Shown here: positions 36,790 through 47,574 of the stretch, one piece after another | Layout: every line of letters begins with the position of its first letter | How positions within the stretch are numbered: position 1 is the stretch's first letter | DNA from: Isoetes taiwanensis | Lineage: Eukaryota; Streptophyta; Lycopodiopsida; Isoetales; Isoetaceae | DNA length: 64,000 nt | Direction: 5' to 3' | Assembly: GCA_021234155.1 (NCBI GenBank) | Contig: JAJEKV010000656.1 | Location: 1-64,000 of the forward strand | Notes under the pieces: model-generated | What the model saw: the letters and a program-made list of their open reading frames with translations, nothing else | Told to the model about the DNA's origin: nothing | The model's database searches: none | Program-made: the position numbers and the translations under genes

Positions 36790-36879
36790 AAACATGAGTT
36801 CACGGTTTGATTTAGCCACTTCACTCAAGAAACTAGAGGGCAACCCTCCTCAGTATGTACAAAGCACCTTGTTACTATG

Positions 36880-37960
36880 GGCGAGAATGTCTCCTCGTAG
36901 TCTAGACCCTTTTTTTGAGAAAACCCCTAAGCCACAAGTCTAGCTTTGTATTTTGGTGTTATACCATCTGTGCTCAACTTGATTTTGTATATCCATTTAT
37001 TGCCTACAACATTTATGTTTTCAGGCATGTCTGTAACTTCATAGGTATCTGTCCTTATGAATGAGTTCATCTCATCTCTCATTGCTTCAATCCATTTATC
37101 TGCATCTGGAGCTGTAATTGCTTCATCATAATTATTAGGTACGTCTAGATCTAGAGCAACTAAAACGTCTGCACAGATTTCTTCTTCTAATCCTTTGAAT
37201 CCTTCTTGCCTATGCCTGAGACTTCTTCCTTCAACATCTCTGCCATACTTCTCTGTATTTATTTTTGTGTCTTCCTTTAGCATTTCTACTTGTGTACGCT
37301 TCCTCTTAGCCTTCTTGTCTATTGTGCTATCAGAAGGAGGTACGAGACCAGCTATGTCATTATTATTCTTGGCAAAAACTTGTTCTTGATCTCTTGATCC
37401 AACTGCTTCAGCCTGCTCAACTGGTCTATTTGGTCTGACCTCCTGCTCATTCTCTATACTCTCTTCATCATCATCAATTATTTGATCTACACCACCTTGC
37501 AAGTTCACATTTTCATTGACCTTTCTTTCTTCATCACTGGATTTAAATTTATACAAGATCGTCTCGTCAAATACCACATCCATGCTGACTATAACAGTTT
37601 TTCTCATAGGATCGTAAAGCCTATAACCCTTAGAATTAGCATCATATCCAACTAAATATGTTATCCGTGCTCTATTGTCTAATTTTTTTGTCAACTCAGT
37701 TGGTATATGAGCATATGCAAGACAGCCATATGCTCTTAATGTATCATAGTTTGTATCCTTGCCAGACCATAGAGATTCTGGAATTTTTCCTTGAATACTT
37801 GCAGATGGTAACATGTTTTGCACAAACACTGCAGTTCTTGCTGCTTCTTCCCATAAATAGTTTGGCAGTCCTGTAAACTTAAGCATAGATCTTACTGCAT
37901 TAAGAATTGTACGATTATTTCTTTCTGCTACCCCATTCTGCTGGGGAGTGTGGGCTAACC
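36880..37960 (-). CDS. Copia integrase C-terminus and reverse transcriptase N-terminus (broken)
   Basis: Read on minus: QQNGVAERNNRTILNAVRSM (37,935-37,876), LKFTGLPNYLWEEAARTAVF, then the linker with EERKVNENVN and an acidic region, then DKWIEAMRDEMNSF and NVVGNKWIYKIKLSTDGITP with KYKARLVA (to 36,927). After a stop it continues GFSQKKGLDYEETFSPIV (36,924-36,872), where the 5.56-kb element cuts in. A frameshift at about 37,950 separates it from the upstream frame. The longest open part has 319 residues. Confidence 0.9.
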
Positions 37961-39864
37961 GAAGTTTGCCGCTTTATACCATGCTTTGAGCGTAACAGTT
38001 TGAATCTTCGTGAAAGATATTCTCCACCCCTATCCGACCTTACACATTTAATTTTTTCCTCATTATTCTCCACTTCAGCTTTAAAAACTTGAAGGCATCG
38101 TGATATTTGATCTTTGCTTCTCGTAAAGTAACATTTTGATCTCCCATCAGAGTCATCATCAATAAATGTAATAAAGTAGCGTTTCCCAGACATACTTCTT
38201 ACATTAATTGGACCGCACAAGTCTGTATGTACTAATTGCAGAATTTCTGTTGCTCTTTTTGATGACCTTTTAAAAGGTAACCTTGCTGATTTGCCAAGCA
38301 TACAGCCCCTGCATATCCATGAGTCATTTTTGTCTGCTCCAATTTGAATAATTTTTCTCTTTTCCATCAGTTTGATGTTCTCTTTATTTGCATGGCAAAG
38401 CCTTTGATGCCATAATTTTAGTGAAGGCAATGATGCAACATTAACAGTTATTGCACTGTTTTTATCCAAGGCAAACAAATTTCCAACACGTCTTCCGACA
38501 AACTTAAGTTTATTATTCAAAAAAATCTTACATTCCAACTTGTCAAAATTGAGCTTGTAGCCCATATCCACTAACTGAGCCACAGATATCAAATTTCTGA
38601 CAAGCGTGGGCACACACAAAACCTGCTTCAAATTTACACTTTTACCATCTAAATCAAACACCTCTAAAATTCCCATGCCTTCAATCTGCTTCAGACCGCC
38701 ATCTCCCAACTGTACATGTCCATTTGTCTTTGCAACACATTCCTTCAGAAGTTTTAGAGAAGATGCTATGCATCTCTCAGCTCCACTATCTAGTATGAAC
38801 AACTCATTAGTACTATGTTCGTTGCTCTCATTTTTCATAAGCAAAACAGTAGGACTTACCTCTGCTTGCTCATCAAGCTCCTCTTCTGGCTCAACCTCCT
38901 CTGCCAAGTTCACATCAGGATTTTTCTTCGCTGTGTTCCTTCCTCTGCTAGCCCCTGCTCTCCCCCTTCCTCTGTTCAATTTCGGAGTGGAACACTTGGA
39001 TGCTATATGCCCTTTCCCGCCGCAATTGAAGCACTCAATGCCTTTGATGCGGGGACAATCCACCTTCAGGTGCCCATATAAATTGCAATAGAAGCAGGGT
39101 CCAATTCTGCTGGAACCTACAGCTCCACCTCTTCCTCTTTGAGGATTACCACCTCTAGCTCTATACTTTGAATAAAATATCTCCGTTTTCTCCTCATCCT
39201 TCCGGCTTAAGGCTCTTTGATCAAACTCCGTTCTGATCATTTCTTCTGCTTGCTCTCTTGTTTTTGCTACATTTCTAATCAATGTTGCCAAATTATCATG
39301 CCCAACAAGCGATCTTGCTATGTTAAGCACCTGATGCTGCTGCGTCATGTGAACCCCAGCTCCTTCCAAATCTGCAACTGTGTTATCAAAATTCTTAAAG
39401 AATTCCATAATATTTTCCTTATCAATAAGTTGCATCTGTCGCAGCTCTTTATCCAATACATCTATTTGCGAAGAGGTCTTGGATTCAAAATGTTCAAGCA
39501 AGTAATCCCAAATTCCCTTTGGGCTTTTGCCCCTGATCTTTAACAAAATAGACGGACCAACCTTGCTTGAGAGTATCCCTTTTGCTTCTTTAATTTTTGC
39601 AGCAGCTGATAACTTAGTTGATGCACTAGTCCCTTCTCCTTGACTAGTTGTGGTTACTGCATCATTCTTCCCGGAGGATGAACTAGCTTTAGTAGACACT
39701 GCTGTCGCTGCTACTTGACTGTTCTCTCCTGCTCCTGTAACTATTTCCAGCAAATATTCAGCTTCCAGAACATGTATGATTTTCTCTTTCCACACCTGGA
39801 ATCCAGAACCTCCTTCATACACATCTACTTGAGATAAGAGAGTTGCTCCATACCTGCTAGCTAT
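37915..39864 (-). CDS. Copia GAG, protease and integrase N-terminal region
   Basis: Long frame (635 residues from 39,822; homology extends up to 39,864). GAG N-terminal core: FQVWKEKIIHVLEAEYLLEI. Two zinc knuckles: CFYCNLYGHLKVDC and CFNCGGKGHIASKC. Protease active site: LFILDSGAERCIA. Integrase HHCC region: LWHQRLCHANKENI with CRGCMLGK; catalytic Asp in VHTDLCGP and later KCVRSDRGGEYLS. The natural start codon appears mutated: the copia-type beginning ASRYGATLLSQVDVYEGGSG is open but preceded by ATA (39,862-39,864) in place of ATG. The frame ends early at 37,915 by a shift just before QQNGVAER. Confidence 0.93.
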   Translation of the reverse strand: MASRYGATLLSQVDVYEGGSGFQVWKEKIIHVLEAEYLLEIVTGAGENSQVAATAVSTKASSSSGKNDAVTTTSQGEGTSASTKLSAAAKIKEAKGILSSKVGPSILLKIRGKSPKGIWDYLLEHFESKTSSQIDVLDKELRQMQLIDKENIMEFFKNFDNTVADLEGAGVHMTQQHQVLNIARSLVGHDNLATLIRNVAKTREQAEEMIRTEFDQRALSRKDEEKTEIFYSKYRARGGNPQRGRGGAVGSSRIGPCFYCNLYGHLKVDCPRIKGIECFNCGGKGHIASKCSTPKLNRGRGRAGASRGRNTAKKNPDVNLAEEVEPEEELDEQAEVSPTVLLMKNESNEHSTNELFILDSGAERCIASSLKLLKECVAKTNGHVQLGDGGLKQIEGMGILEVFDLDGKSVNLKQVLCVPTLVRNLISVAQLVDMGYKLNFDKLECKIFLNNKLKFVGRRVGNLFALDKNSAITVNVASLPSLKLWHQRLCHANKENIKLMEKRKIIQIGADKNDSWICRGCMLGKSARLPFKRSSKRATEILQLVHTDLCGPINVRSMSGKRYFITFIDDDSDGRSKCYFTRSKDQISRCLQVFKAEVENNEEKIKCVRSDRGGEYLSRRFKLLRSKHGIKRQTSVSPHSPAEWGSRKK

Positions 39865-39872
39865 TTTTCACC

Positions 39873-39885
39873 GGCTCTGATACCA
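39873..39885 (-). promoter_or_regulatory. Primer binding site, initiator tRNA-Met
   Basis: On minus TGGTATCAGAGCC lies one base after the 5' LTR. It is complementary to the 3' end of plant initiator tRNA-Met and primes first-strand synthesis. Confidence 0.9.
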
Positions 39886-39886
39886 A

Positions 39887-40324
39887 TGTGAATTTTACTA
39901 GACAATTGATCTTGAGAACTTGAGAATAACTTCCACTTATCTATTGAAGTAATATGCTAGCAAGGTATTCAATTTGAAAACTATACAATTAGAACAACAC
40001 AATAATTGAATTGTATTTTCGCACCACAATTGAAGATCCGATTACTGTAGCATAGGTCTCCCCTTAGCCGATTCTCAACCTTAGTCATCTGGCCTAGCCG
40101 CTTACGCAGACAATAAGCGACCGCACTCCTCTACCTCCCTTCGTATCTTTGGCTCTATTCTGGATGCCAAAACAGGTAAGTATATCTCCACCTTTACATA
40201 TCGGGCATAATAAAAGGAATTCTAATTTCGTCCTTGCCTTGAACTTAACCCAAACCCAATGCCTTGACACTAGCCTTGAATTCAACCCAATACCTTGACA
40301 CCATTATATTATGAATATTTAACA
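39887..40324 (-). repeat. 5' LTR of the copia element
   Basis: 438 bases, about 97% identical to 29,594-30,034 by eye. It holds the element promoter in an intact copy. The target duplication AAAAT follows at 40,325-40,329. Confidence 0.95.
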
Positions 40325-40337
40325 AAAATATACTTAC

Positions 40338-40571
40338 ATTTACAGCATCAAGATGAATGTCATTGTCACTTTCAGATAGCTGACAAACAAGAGGTTCATC
40401 GCCTAAAATGTCTTGCAGATTGACGTGACTGTGCACAGTTCTAAAGCCTGGGAGATTGTGTTTGCTTCATCACTGGATATGTCATTGGATGTAAATTGTA
40501 GACCCTGTTTCAGTATTATGTTACTTCGGGCAGGAAGAGCTTTCTGAGGCGCAATTCTTGAGAATGCCATC
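40338..40571 (-). CDS. First coding exon of an unidentified minus-strand gene (frame broken)
   Basis: ATG on minus at 40,571: MAFSRIAPQKALPARSNIIL, then KQGLQFTSNDISSDEANTIS, then a frame change around 40,440-40,450, then FRTVHSHVNLQDILGDEPLV, then CQLSESDNDIHLDAVN, then donor GTAAGT. The second half joins in phase to the exon at 29,252-29,326. The frame change means a pseudogene or a sequencing indel. Not recognised; it shows no membrane segment, and an acidic patch lies near the exon end. Confidence 0.42.
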
Positions 40572-41071
40572 TGAAAGCAGAAAATAGAAGGTTAAATTAG
40601 AAGTTAGAAATATTCAAGTAAATGTTAGCAATAAAAGTCTCGTGTACAGAATAAGCCAAGAATCTTACCACAAACTGTGATAGCCAAATGCATCGATTAT
40701 GCTGGTATTGTGAATATAAAATGACTTGGAGCAAGGCCATTCGCACTGCGCCACTTTAAAGAGTGAATGCCCTGGGAAATGGTTTTATGTCAAATGGCAG
40801 ATCTGATTCGAATGCCACATGAAGTCTCATTTTGGGAAAAAAAATCATATAATACAACATATAACATTTTCATAGATTAGGCTTATTCATCTCGATCTTT
40901 AAAATAGTTGCAACCCTCGTATTGGTTTCTGCTCATATCCACCACATCATGGACACTATAGAAAACAAACTCCGTCGCAGCACAAAATTAGGTATATGTT
41001 TAAGTTAAAACAAAGCAATGTACTATAAAGCGTGCTAAAACAGACCAGGATTATAAGATTCGAAGACTTAC

Positions 41072-41300
41072 TGAGAGTGTCGCCCGCTTTGAAGATCTCG
41101 TCTGAAGCCCATGCAGAGTAGTTTACATTTTCAGACCAGCCAGAGATTCCTCATACAACGTGTTCCAGGAGATCTGTGAAATTGTATCTTTGTGGCTTGG
41201 GAACGATGATGCTCCAAGCAGAATGTCGATATAGAATAAGCCCAAAAGGGCGATGAATGTCGAATAGTACAAATTGCCTCATCTCCACCCGCATCTCAGA
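41072..41300 (-). pseudogene. Phytocyanin-like exon 1 fragment
   Basis: On minus, EHVV*GISGWSENVNYSAW then ASDEIFKAGDTL, ending at a GTAAGT donor (41,066-41,071). This is the start of a plant blue-copper domain (VGG..GW....NY..WA....F..GDTL). Upstream in another frame is a signal-peptide-like FIALLGLFYIDILLGASSF. The Gly of VVGG is a TGA stop, and a frameshift separates the signal from the domain. The copper ligands would lie in exon 2, which I could not identify to the left (a weak candidate at 40,740-40,850 was rejected). Confidence 0.5.
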
Positions 41301-42660
41301 ATGTTAAACGGTTCCCCGGCGACCGACCCGCCTCCCTCCGCCTCTAATTTTTCCTCTCAAACCATGGCCTGATCCATCTCCACCAAGGCTCAATCTTAGC
41401 CCTCAACTACTTTGGTCTTTTTTTGCGATCCATCTCCACCGAGGCTCAATCTGCGCCCTCAGCTACTTTGGTCCCTTTTGTGCATTTCTTTAGGTTTAAG
41501 GGAATATTTTTTCTTGCACCCATTGCATGTTTGATTCTGCCACTCCTAGATGATACAACATGAAAACCAGAAGGTTCATTCTGTCCTTGGAATGGAAGTT
41601 GGCCCTACTCATTCCACTTAACAGGTAAAAAAATTAGGTATCAGGTAAATTTTGGTAAACCGAGAATTGAGATTGGTCGCAGCATTTCGCAACCTCAAAA
41701 GACCTGCTCCTAACTCGTCGGACCCTTCCTGAGATTGTAGAATGCTCCTCTCAATCTTCATTCCCCTATACAAATAAGACATGCACATGTTGTAGCAGGT
41801 AACGTACTAGGTAATGCACGACCGGAAGAGATTCTGAGCTATAATTATTTTCGGTGGCACCTCTAGATAGCACAAATTCATCTCGCTACAATGTATCCAT
41901 AGGTTTATTGTGGTTAAGTACTAGGCAATGCATAGTCGAAAGAGATTCCAGCCTTTAATTATTTTTGATGGCGTCAACTATCGAAGCAACACATGAATGG
42001 CATGAGCAGCGAGGGGAATGTTCATGTCACTCAAGCCTTCAGCAGAGGCATGGCTAACACAATATCCGGTAAGAGGGAAATGATGCTTCATAGTTTTTTT
42101 TTTGTGTAAAATCTCTTTTTATATTGAAGAATGCGAAGAAATATGCATAAATTTGAGGCCATGAGATTTATGCAAAATGAATACAGCCAATTCTAGATCC
42201 TAGATCTGGCAGAAAAGGGCACATCATCTTTCTCCAAAGAAGCAACATATCCTCAAGCCAGGGGATTCACCTTTCATTAGCATTTAATCCATGAGAGTTC
42301 AACGGAGGGGTGTTTCTTAGACTATTTGCGTACGTATACTTAGGGGTTAGGGGTATTTTTAGGCACTGGTCTAGAGCAATATCTATACATATAGGGGTCA
42401 AATTGCCTTTTAAAAATGTGTATACAAGGGGTGGTTTTTGCTACCCTCCGAACGCAGATGCCATACCCCCTTTATGTATAAGTGCATCCCCCGGGTCCTC
42501 AAGATTCCAAATCGTCAGAAGTGCATATTATCTTGTTCGATATGGCATGCATGAAATGAAATGGATCAAACAAGGCTCAATGAAGTGCCAAAAGAAGGGG
42601 ACCTATAGCCTCGATGAGAAGCACTGCTCTACGAGGCGCGAAAGAATACCGTGTTACAAT
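41301..42660. other. No gene seen
   Basis: A short direct repeat ATCTCCACC(A/G)AGGCTCAATCT(T/G)(A/C)GCCCTCA occurs at 41,374 and 41,433. An open frame at 42,310-42,666 has no family resemblance. I see no promoter or intron structure. Confidence 0.45.
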
Positions 42661-42669
42661 ATGTAATAG

Positions 42670-43760
42670 ATAGCAGGTAGATTCCTCTAGATTCTCCAAG
42701 ATTTTATGCAGATTCTCCTACATTCCCTTAGATTATATAAAGATTCCCTTGAATTCTTTAAGATTCACCGAGATTCTCAAAGATTCCATCAAGATTCCCC
42801 TAGATTCTCAAAGATTTTATGAAGATTCCCTTACATTCCTCTAGATTCACAAAGATTCTATTGTGATTCCTATAGATTCCAAGATTTTCTTGAGATTCTT
42901 TTAGGTTCTCAAAAATCCTAGGAAGATTTCTTTAGATTCTTTTAAAGTACAATAGAAAATCTAGGGGAACCTTGATAGGATCTTAGAGAATCTAGAAGAA
43001 TCTACATAGAATCTTGAGGAATCATGTGAATCTTGAGAGAATCTTTGGAAATCTAGGGGAATCCTGATGGAAACTTTGAGAATCTAGGGGAATCTTGATG
43101 GAATCTAGGAGAGCCTAAGGGAATCTTCATAGGATCTTAGAGAATCTATAAGAGTCTACATAGAATCTTCGAGAATCTATGCGAATCTTGAGAGAATCTA
43201 GAGGAATCTTGAAGAATCTCGGGGAATCTTTATAGAATCTAAGGAAACGTAAGAGAATCTACATAGTCTTGGGGAATTTAGAGAAATCTTGGGATAATCT
43301 TTTATGATCTAGGGAACCTTGATGGAATCTTGAAGCATCTTGAGGATTTTCAAATAATGTAAGGGAATCTAGGAGAATATACATAGAATCTAGAGAAATG
43401 TAGTTGAGTCTTGGGATAGTCTTTGGAAATCTAGGGGAATCTCTGCAGACGTGTTTTGCAGGGTTACTTTTACACATTTTTGTCACAGATGAATCTTCTT
43501 AGAATCTTGGAATTTTAACGAAATCAAATATTATATGAAGATTCCCCGAGATTCCTATAGATCCCATTAAGATTCCCATAATCTTTAAGATTCTCTTGAG
43601 ATCCCCCTAAATTTCCAAAGACTATCCTAAGATTCCTATATATAAGAATCTATGTAGATTCTCTTAGCTTCCCTTAGATCCTATGAGGATACCCCTAGAT
43701 TCTCAAAGATCCTTCTAAGATTCCCATAAATCTCCCAAGATTCTTTGTAGATCTAAATTC
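42670..43760. repeat. AGATTC / GAATCT array with two strand switches
   Basis: About 1.1 kb of degenerate short repeats built on AGATTC(C/T)(C/T)(C/T)(T/A). The motif is on plus at 42,680-42,945, as its complement GAATCT at 42,955-43,495, and back on plus at 43,500-43,760. Spacing is mostly 9-18 bases and the copies are not exact. The three blocks can pair with each other. Confidence 0.85.
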
Positions 43761-43769
43761 CTCATGCGC

Positions 43770-45080
43770 ATCAATAATAGGTGCCCTAATGTATCATCTC
43801 CACGAGCGACACACTTTTATTTTTGTCTAGTATGCATAAATTCACATGCACCATATATCTATATCCTAGGAATATTTTACTCCATATGCGAAATGTGTTA
43901 ACATCTTACATGTTGGTAAGTACGACAACGTAAAATCTTATTGTCAAATAACATCTCTTTAACCATGCATCAACAATAGATAAGCAACTGAATTTTTAAC
44001 TATTGAGCCAGATGGTTGTTGATACACCATGACATAATAACATTAGTGATTGCAAGGACCATACTAACATCCATGGTTCTTGAACACAGTGTATTGATCT
44101 TCAAATCATTTCATTTTTCATTTAAAGATCTTAAGAAACTATTACCAGCTTTAATAAACCACTACTACTTTTAGTTTGTATTGAAATGGTCTCATAAACT
44201 ATGACTAATTATAGCAAACCACTATCTTATTAGTAACTGACATTAATAACCATGTGATAAACCACTATTCATTTTGACAAACCACTATAGCATGTGGTTT
44301 TCGTCTATCAAATAATTTATTGCATAAAAAACCATGTCTATCGTGGTTTTTAGATTATTGGATACTATTTTTATACGGCAGTTCATTTTTGGGCGCCTTG
44401 TGATTATGGAGATAAGGGATAAACAACATCCTAACGTGTCAAGCAATATATCACTACCCAATGGGGAATTATGTAGATAAGAGATAAACAAATCCTAATA
44501 GCTCTTCTATAACATTCCATTGAGTGTAATGTTGACACTGCTACCACAAAATATCAATGGAAAGCACATTGTAGATTACAAAATCCAAGTCCATTAATAC
44601 AATCCTTTTGCATTTATGTGTTGATATTGTCATTTTGCAGTTGGAAAAGGCTACTTGTCCCTAGGGCTTGTGTGGTGGTTTCATCCACTAGATAAAAGAA
44701 TTTTGTTTGGTTAGGATGTTACCTCTTGCATAAAAAAACCAATTGGTAGGTCACACATAACAATCTTACTAAAACAAAGTAAGTGCACGGGACCGTATTG
44801 AGATGAAAAATATATTCAAACTCCAAAGGCCTATACCTTTCAATCACCATCTATCATCATCTTGATGTTAACGTTACTTCTTTCTTGACAGATGGAATGT
44901 ATACCATGAAACAGAAGTCCACCTTATGGTGTTCTCCACAGAATGGTACGTCCATTAGAGTGTAGTAGAACAAAGAATCCTTTAATCTTCCATGTCTATA
45001 GTCTATAGGAAGAAATCTATAACCCCTTAAAATTCAATTCAGTTCTAATCTTTTAGACTACATGTAACGTTTGGCAACTT
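43770..45080. other. No gene seen; AAACCACTAT-rich stretch
   Basis: Between 44,150 and 44,350 the word AAACCACTA recurs four times and its complement TGGTTT twice, with irregular spacing. The stretch shares words with 22,450-22,790. It is probably a decayed transposon or a low-copy satellite. Nothing coding is supported. Confidence 0.4.
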
Positions 45081-45081
45081 T

Positions 45082-47105
<2,024 letters not shown>

Positions 47106-47175
47106 GTTGGATTTATTATTGTCTTGGGTTTATTGATCTTCGTGGATGATAAAAAATCATTCAATTCTATAAAAT
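47106..47175 (+). mobile_element. Possible 3' end of a simple-tail LINE
   Basis: TTGGGTTTATTGATCTTCGT then GGATGATAAAAAATC resembles the conserved terminus and is followed by CATTCAATTCTAT. The match is weak. Confidence 0.35.
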
Positions 47176-47574
47176 GTAGTTGTTTGCTTGGCATTTATAT
47201 ATTGCTAGATGGAAGGTCGAACACAGGGGGATGGAATATTTTCAGTGTATAAAACTTAACATTGCTCGTTTAAAACAAGGTGATATAGAATTGCACCAAT
47301 GTCTTATAGTTCAATTGCATATTGTCTTCTTAATAACCCAAATCCATGTCACTTTTCGAGGATAAGTTATATGAAAATGTTCAAAGGTCCAGATATCAAT
47401 CCAAACTTGGAACTATAAAATTTGCAAAAGATGTTAGTTTCCAACTTATGGTGGATATAACACTCAAGCATGATCTATAGCTCTTTGTACTATTTTTTTA
47501 AAGATATGGCAACTGTTTCTTTCTTGCATTTTACTTGGGTTCTAAAGCATTTACAAAATGTCTCGATTAGTCAA

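Larger units (their letters stand above)
31316..36872 (+). mobile_element. 5.56-kb gene-capturing element inserted in copia (Helitron2/Helentron-like ends)
   Basis: The left end follows a T run: GGGTTGCCCCTAGGGGGGCA. The right end has hairpin GAGGG-CAA-CCCTC (36,836-36,848), then 24 bases ending CACCTTGT. The left terminal GGGTTGCCC is the inverted complement of GGGCAACCC inside the right hairpin. Short inverted repeats placed asymmetrically, plus a 3' hairpin, are typical of Helitron2/Helentron elements. The copia reading frame resumes on both sides (SPIV on one side, TSIRAL on the other), which fixes the borders to within a few bases. No replicase-helicase frame was found, so it is non-autonomous. 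It carries gene pieces, all on plus: TOP3-beta-like, aldo/keto reductase and one unknown. Confidence 0.65.
29594..40324 (-). mobile_element. Complete Ty1/copia LTR retrotransposon, split by another element
   Basis: The element runs on minus, 10,731 bases including an inserted 5.56 kb; its own length is about 5.17 kb, normal for copia. It has two LTRs with TG..CA ends, target duplication AAAAT on both sides (29,589-29,593 and 40,325-40,329), a primer site for initiator tRNA-Met, and a polypurine tract. The domain order GAG, protease, integrase, reverse transcriptase, RNase H is the copia order. The coding frame is broken: a start codon is lost, there is a frameshift in integrase, stops, and the insertion inside the reverse transcriptase. 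It sits in an intron of the minus-strand gene. Confidence 0.95.
29327..40337 (-). other. Intron of the minus-strand gene, filled by a retrotransposon
   Basis: Donor GTAAGT lies at 40,332-40,337 and acceptor TTTGCAG ends at 29,327 (minus). Without the copia element and one target duplication the intron would be about 275 bases. The copia target duplication begins eight bases after the exon end. Confidence 0.4.

Noticed and set aside
38606-39543. Plus-strand frames of 88-161 residues opposite copia GAG
   Set aside because: Shadows of the minus-strand copia frame, which has clear zinc knuckles and protease.
40740-40850. Second phytocyanin exon with copper ligands
   Set aside because: A His-containing stretch can be read on minus but lacks the Cys and spacing of the blue-copper site.
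42670-43760. CRISPR array or centromeric satellite
   Set aside because: The motif is short, degenerate and on both strands, with no constant unit length or unique spacers.
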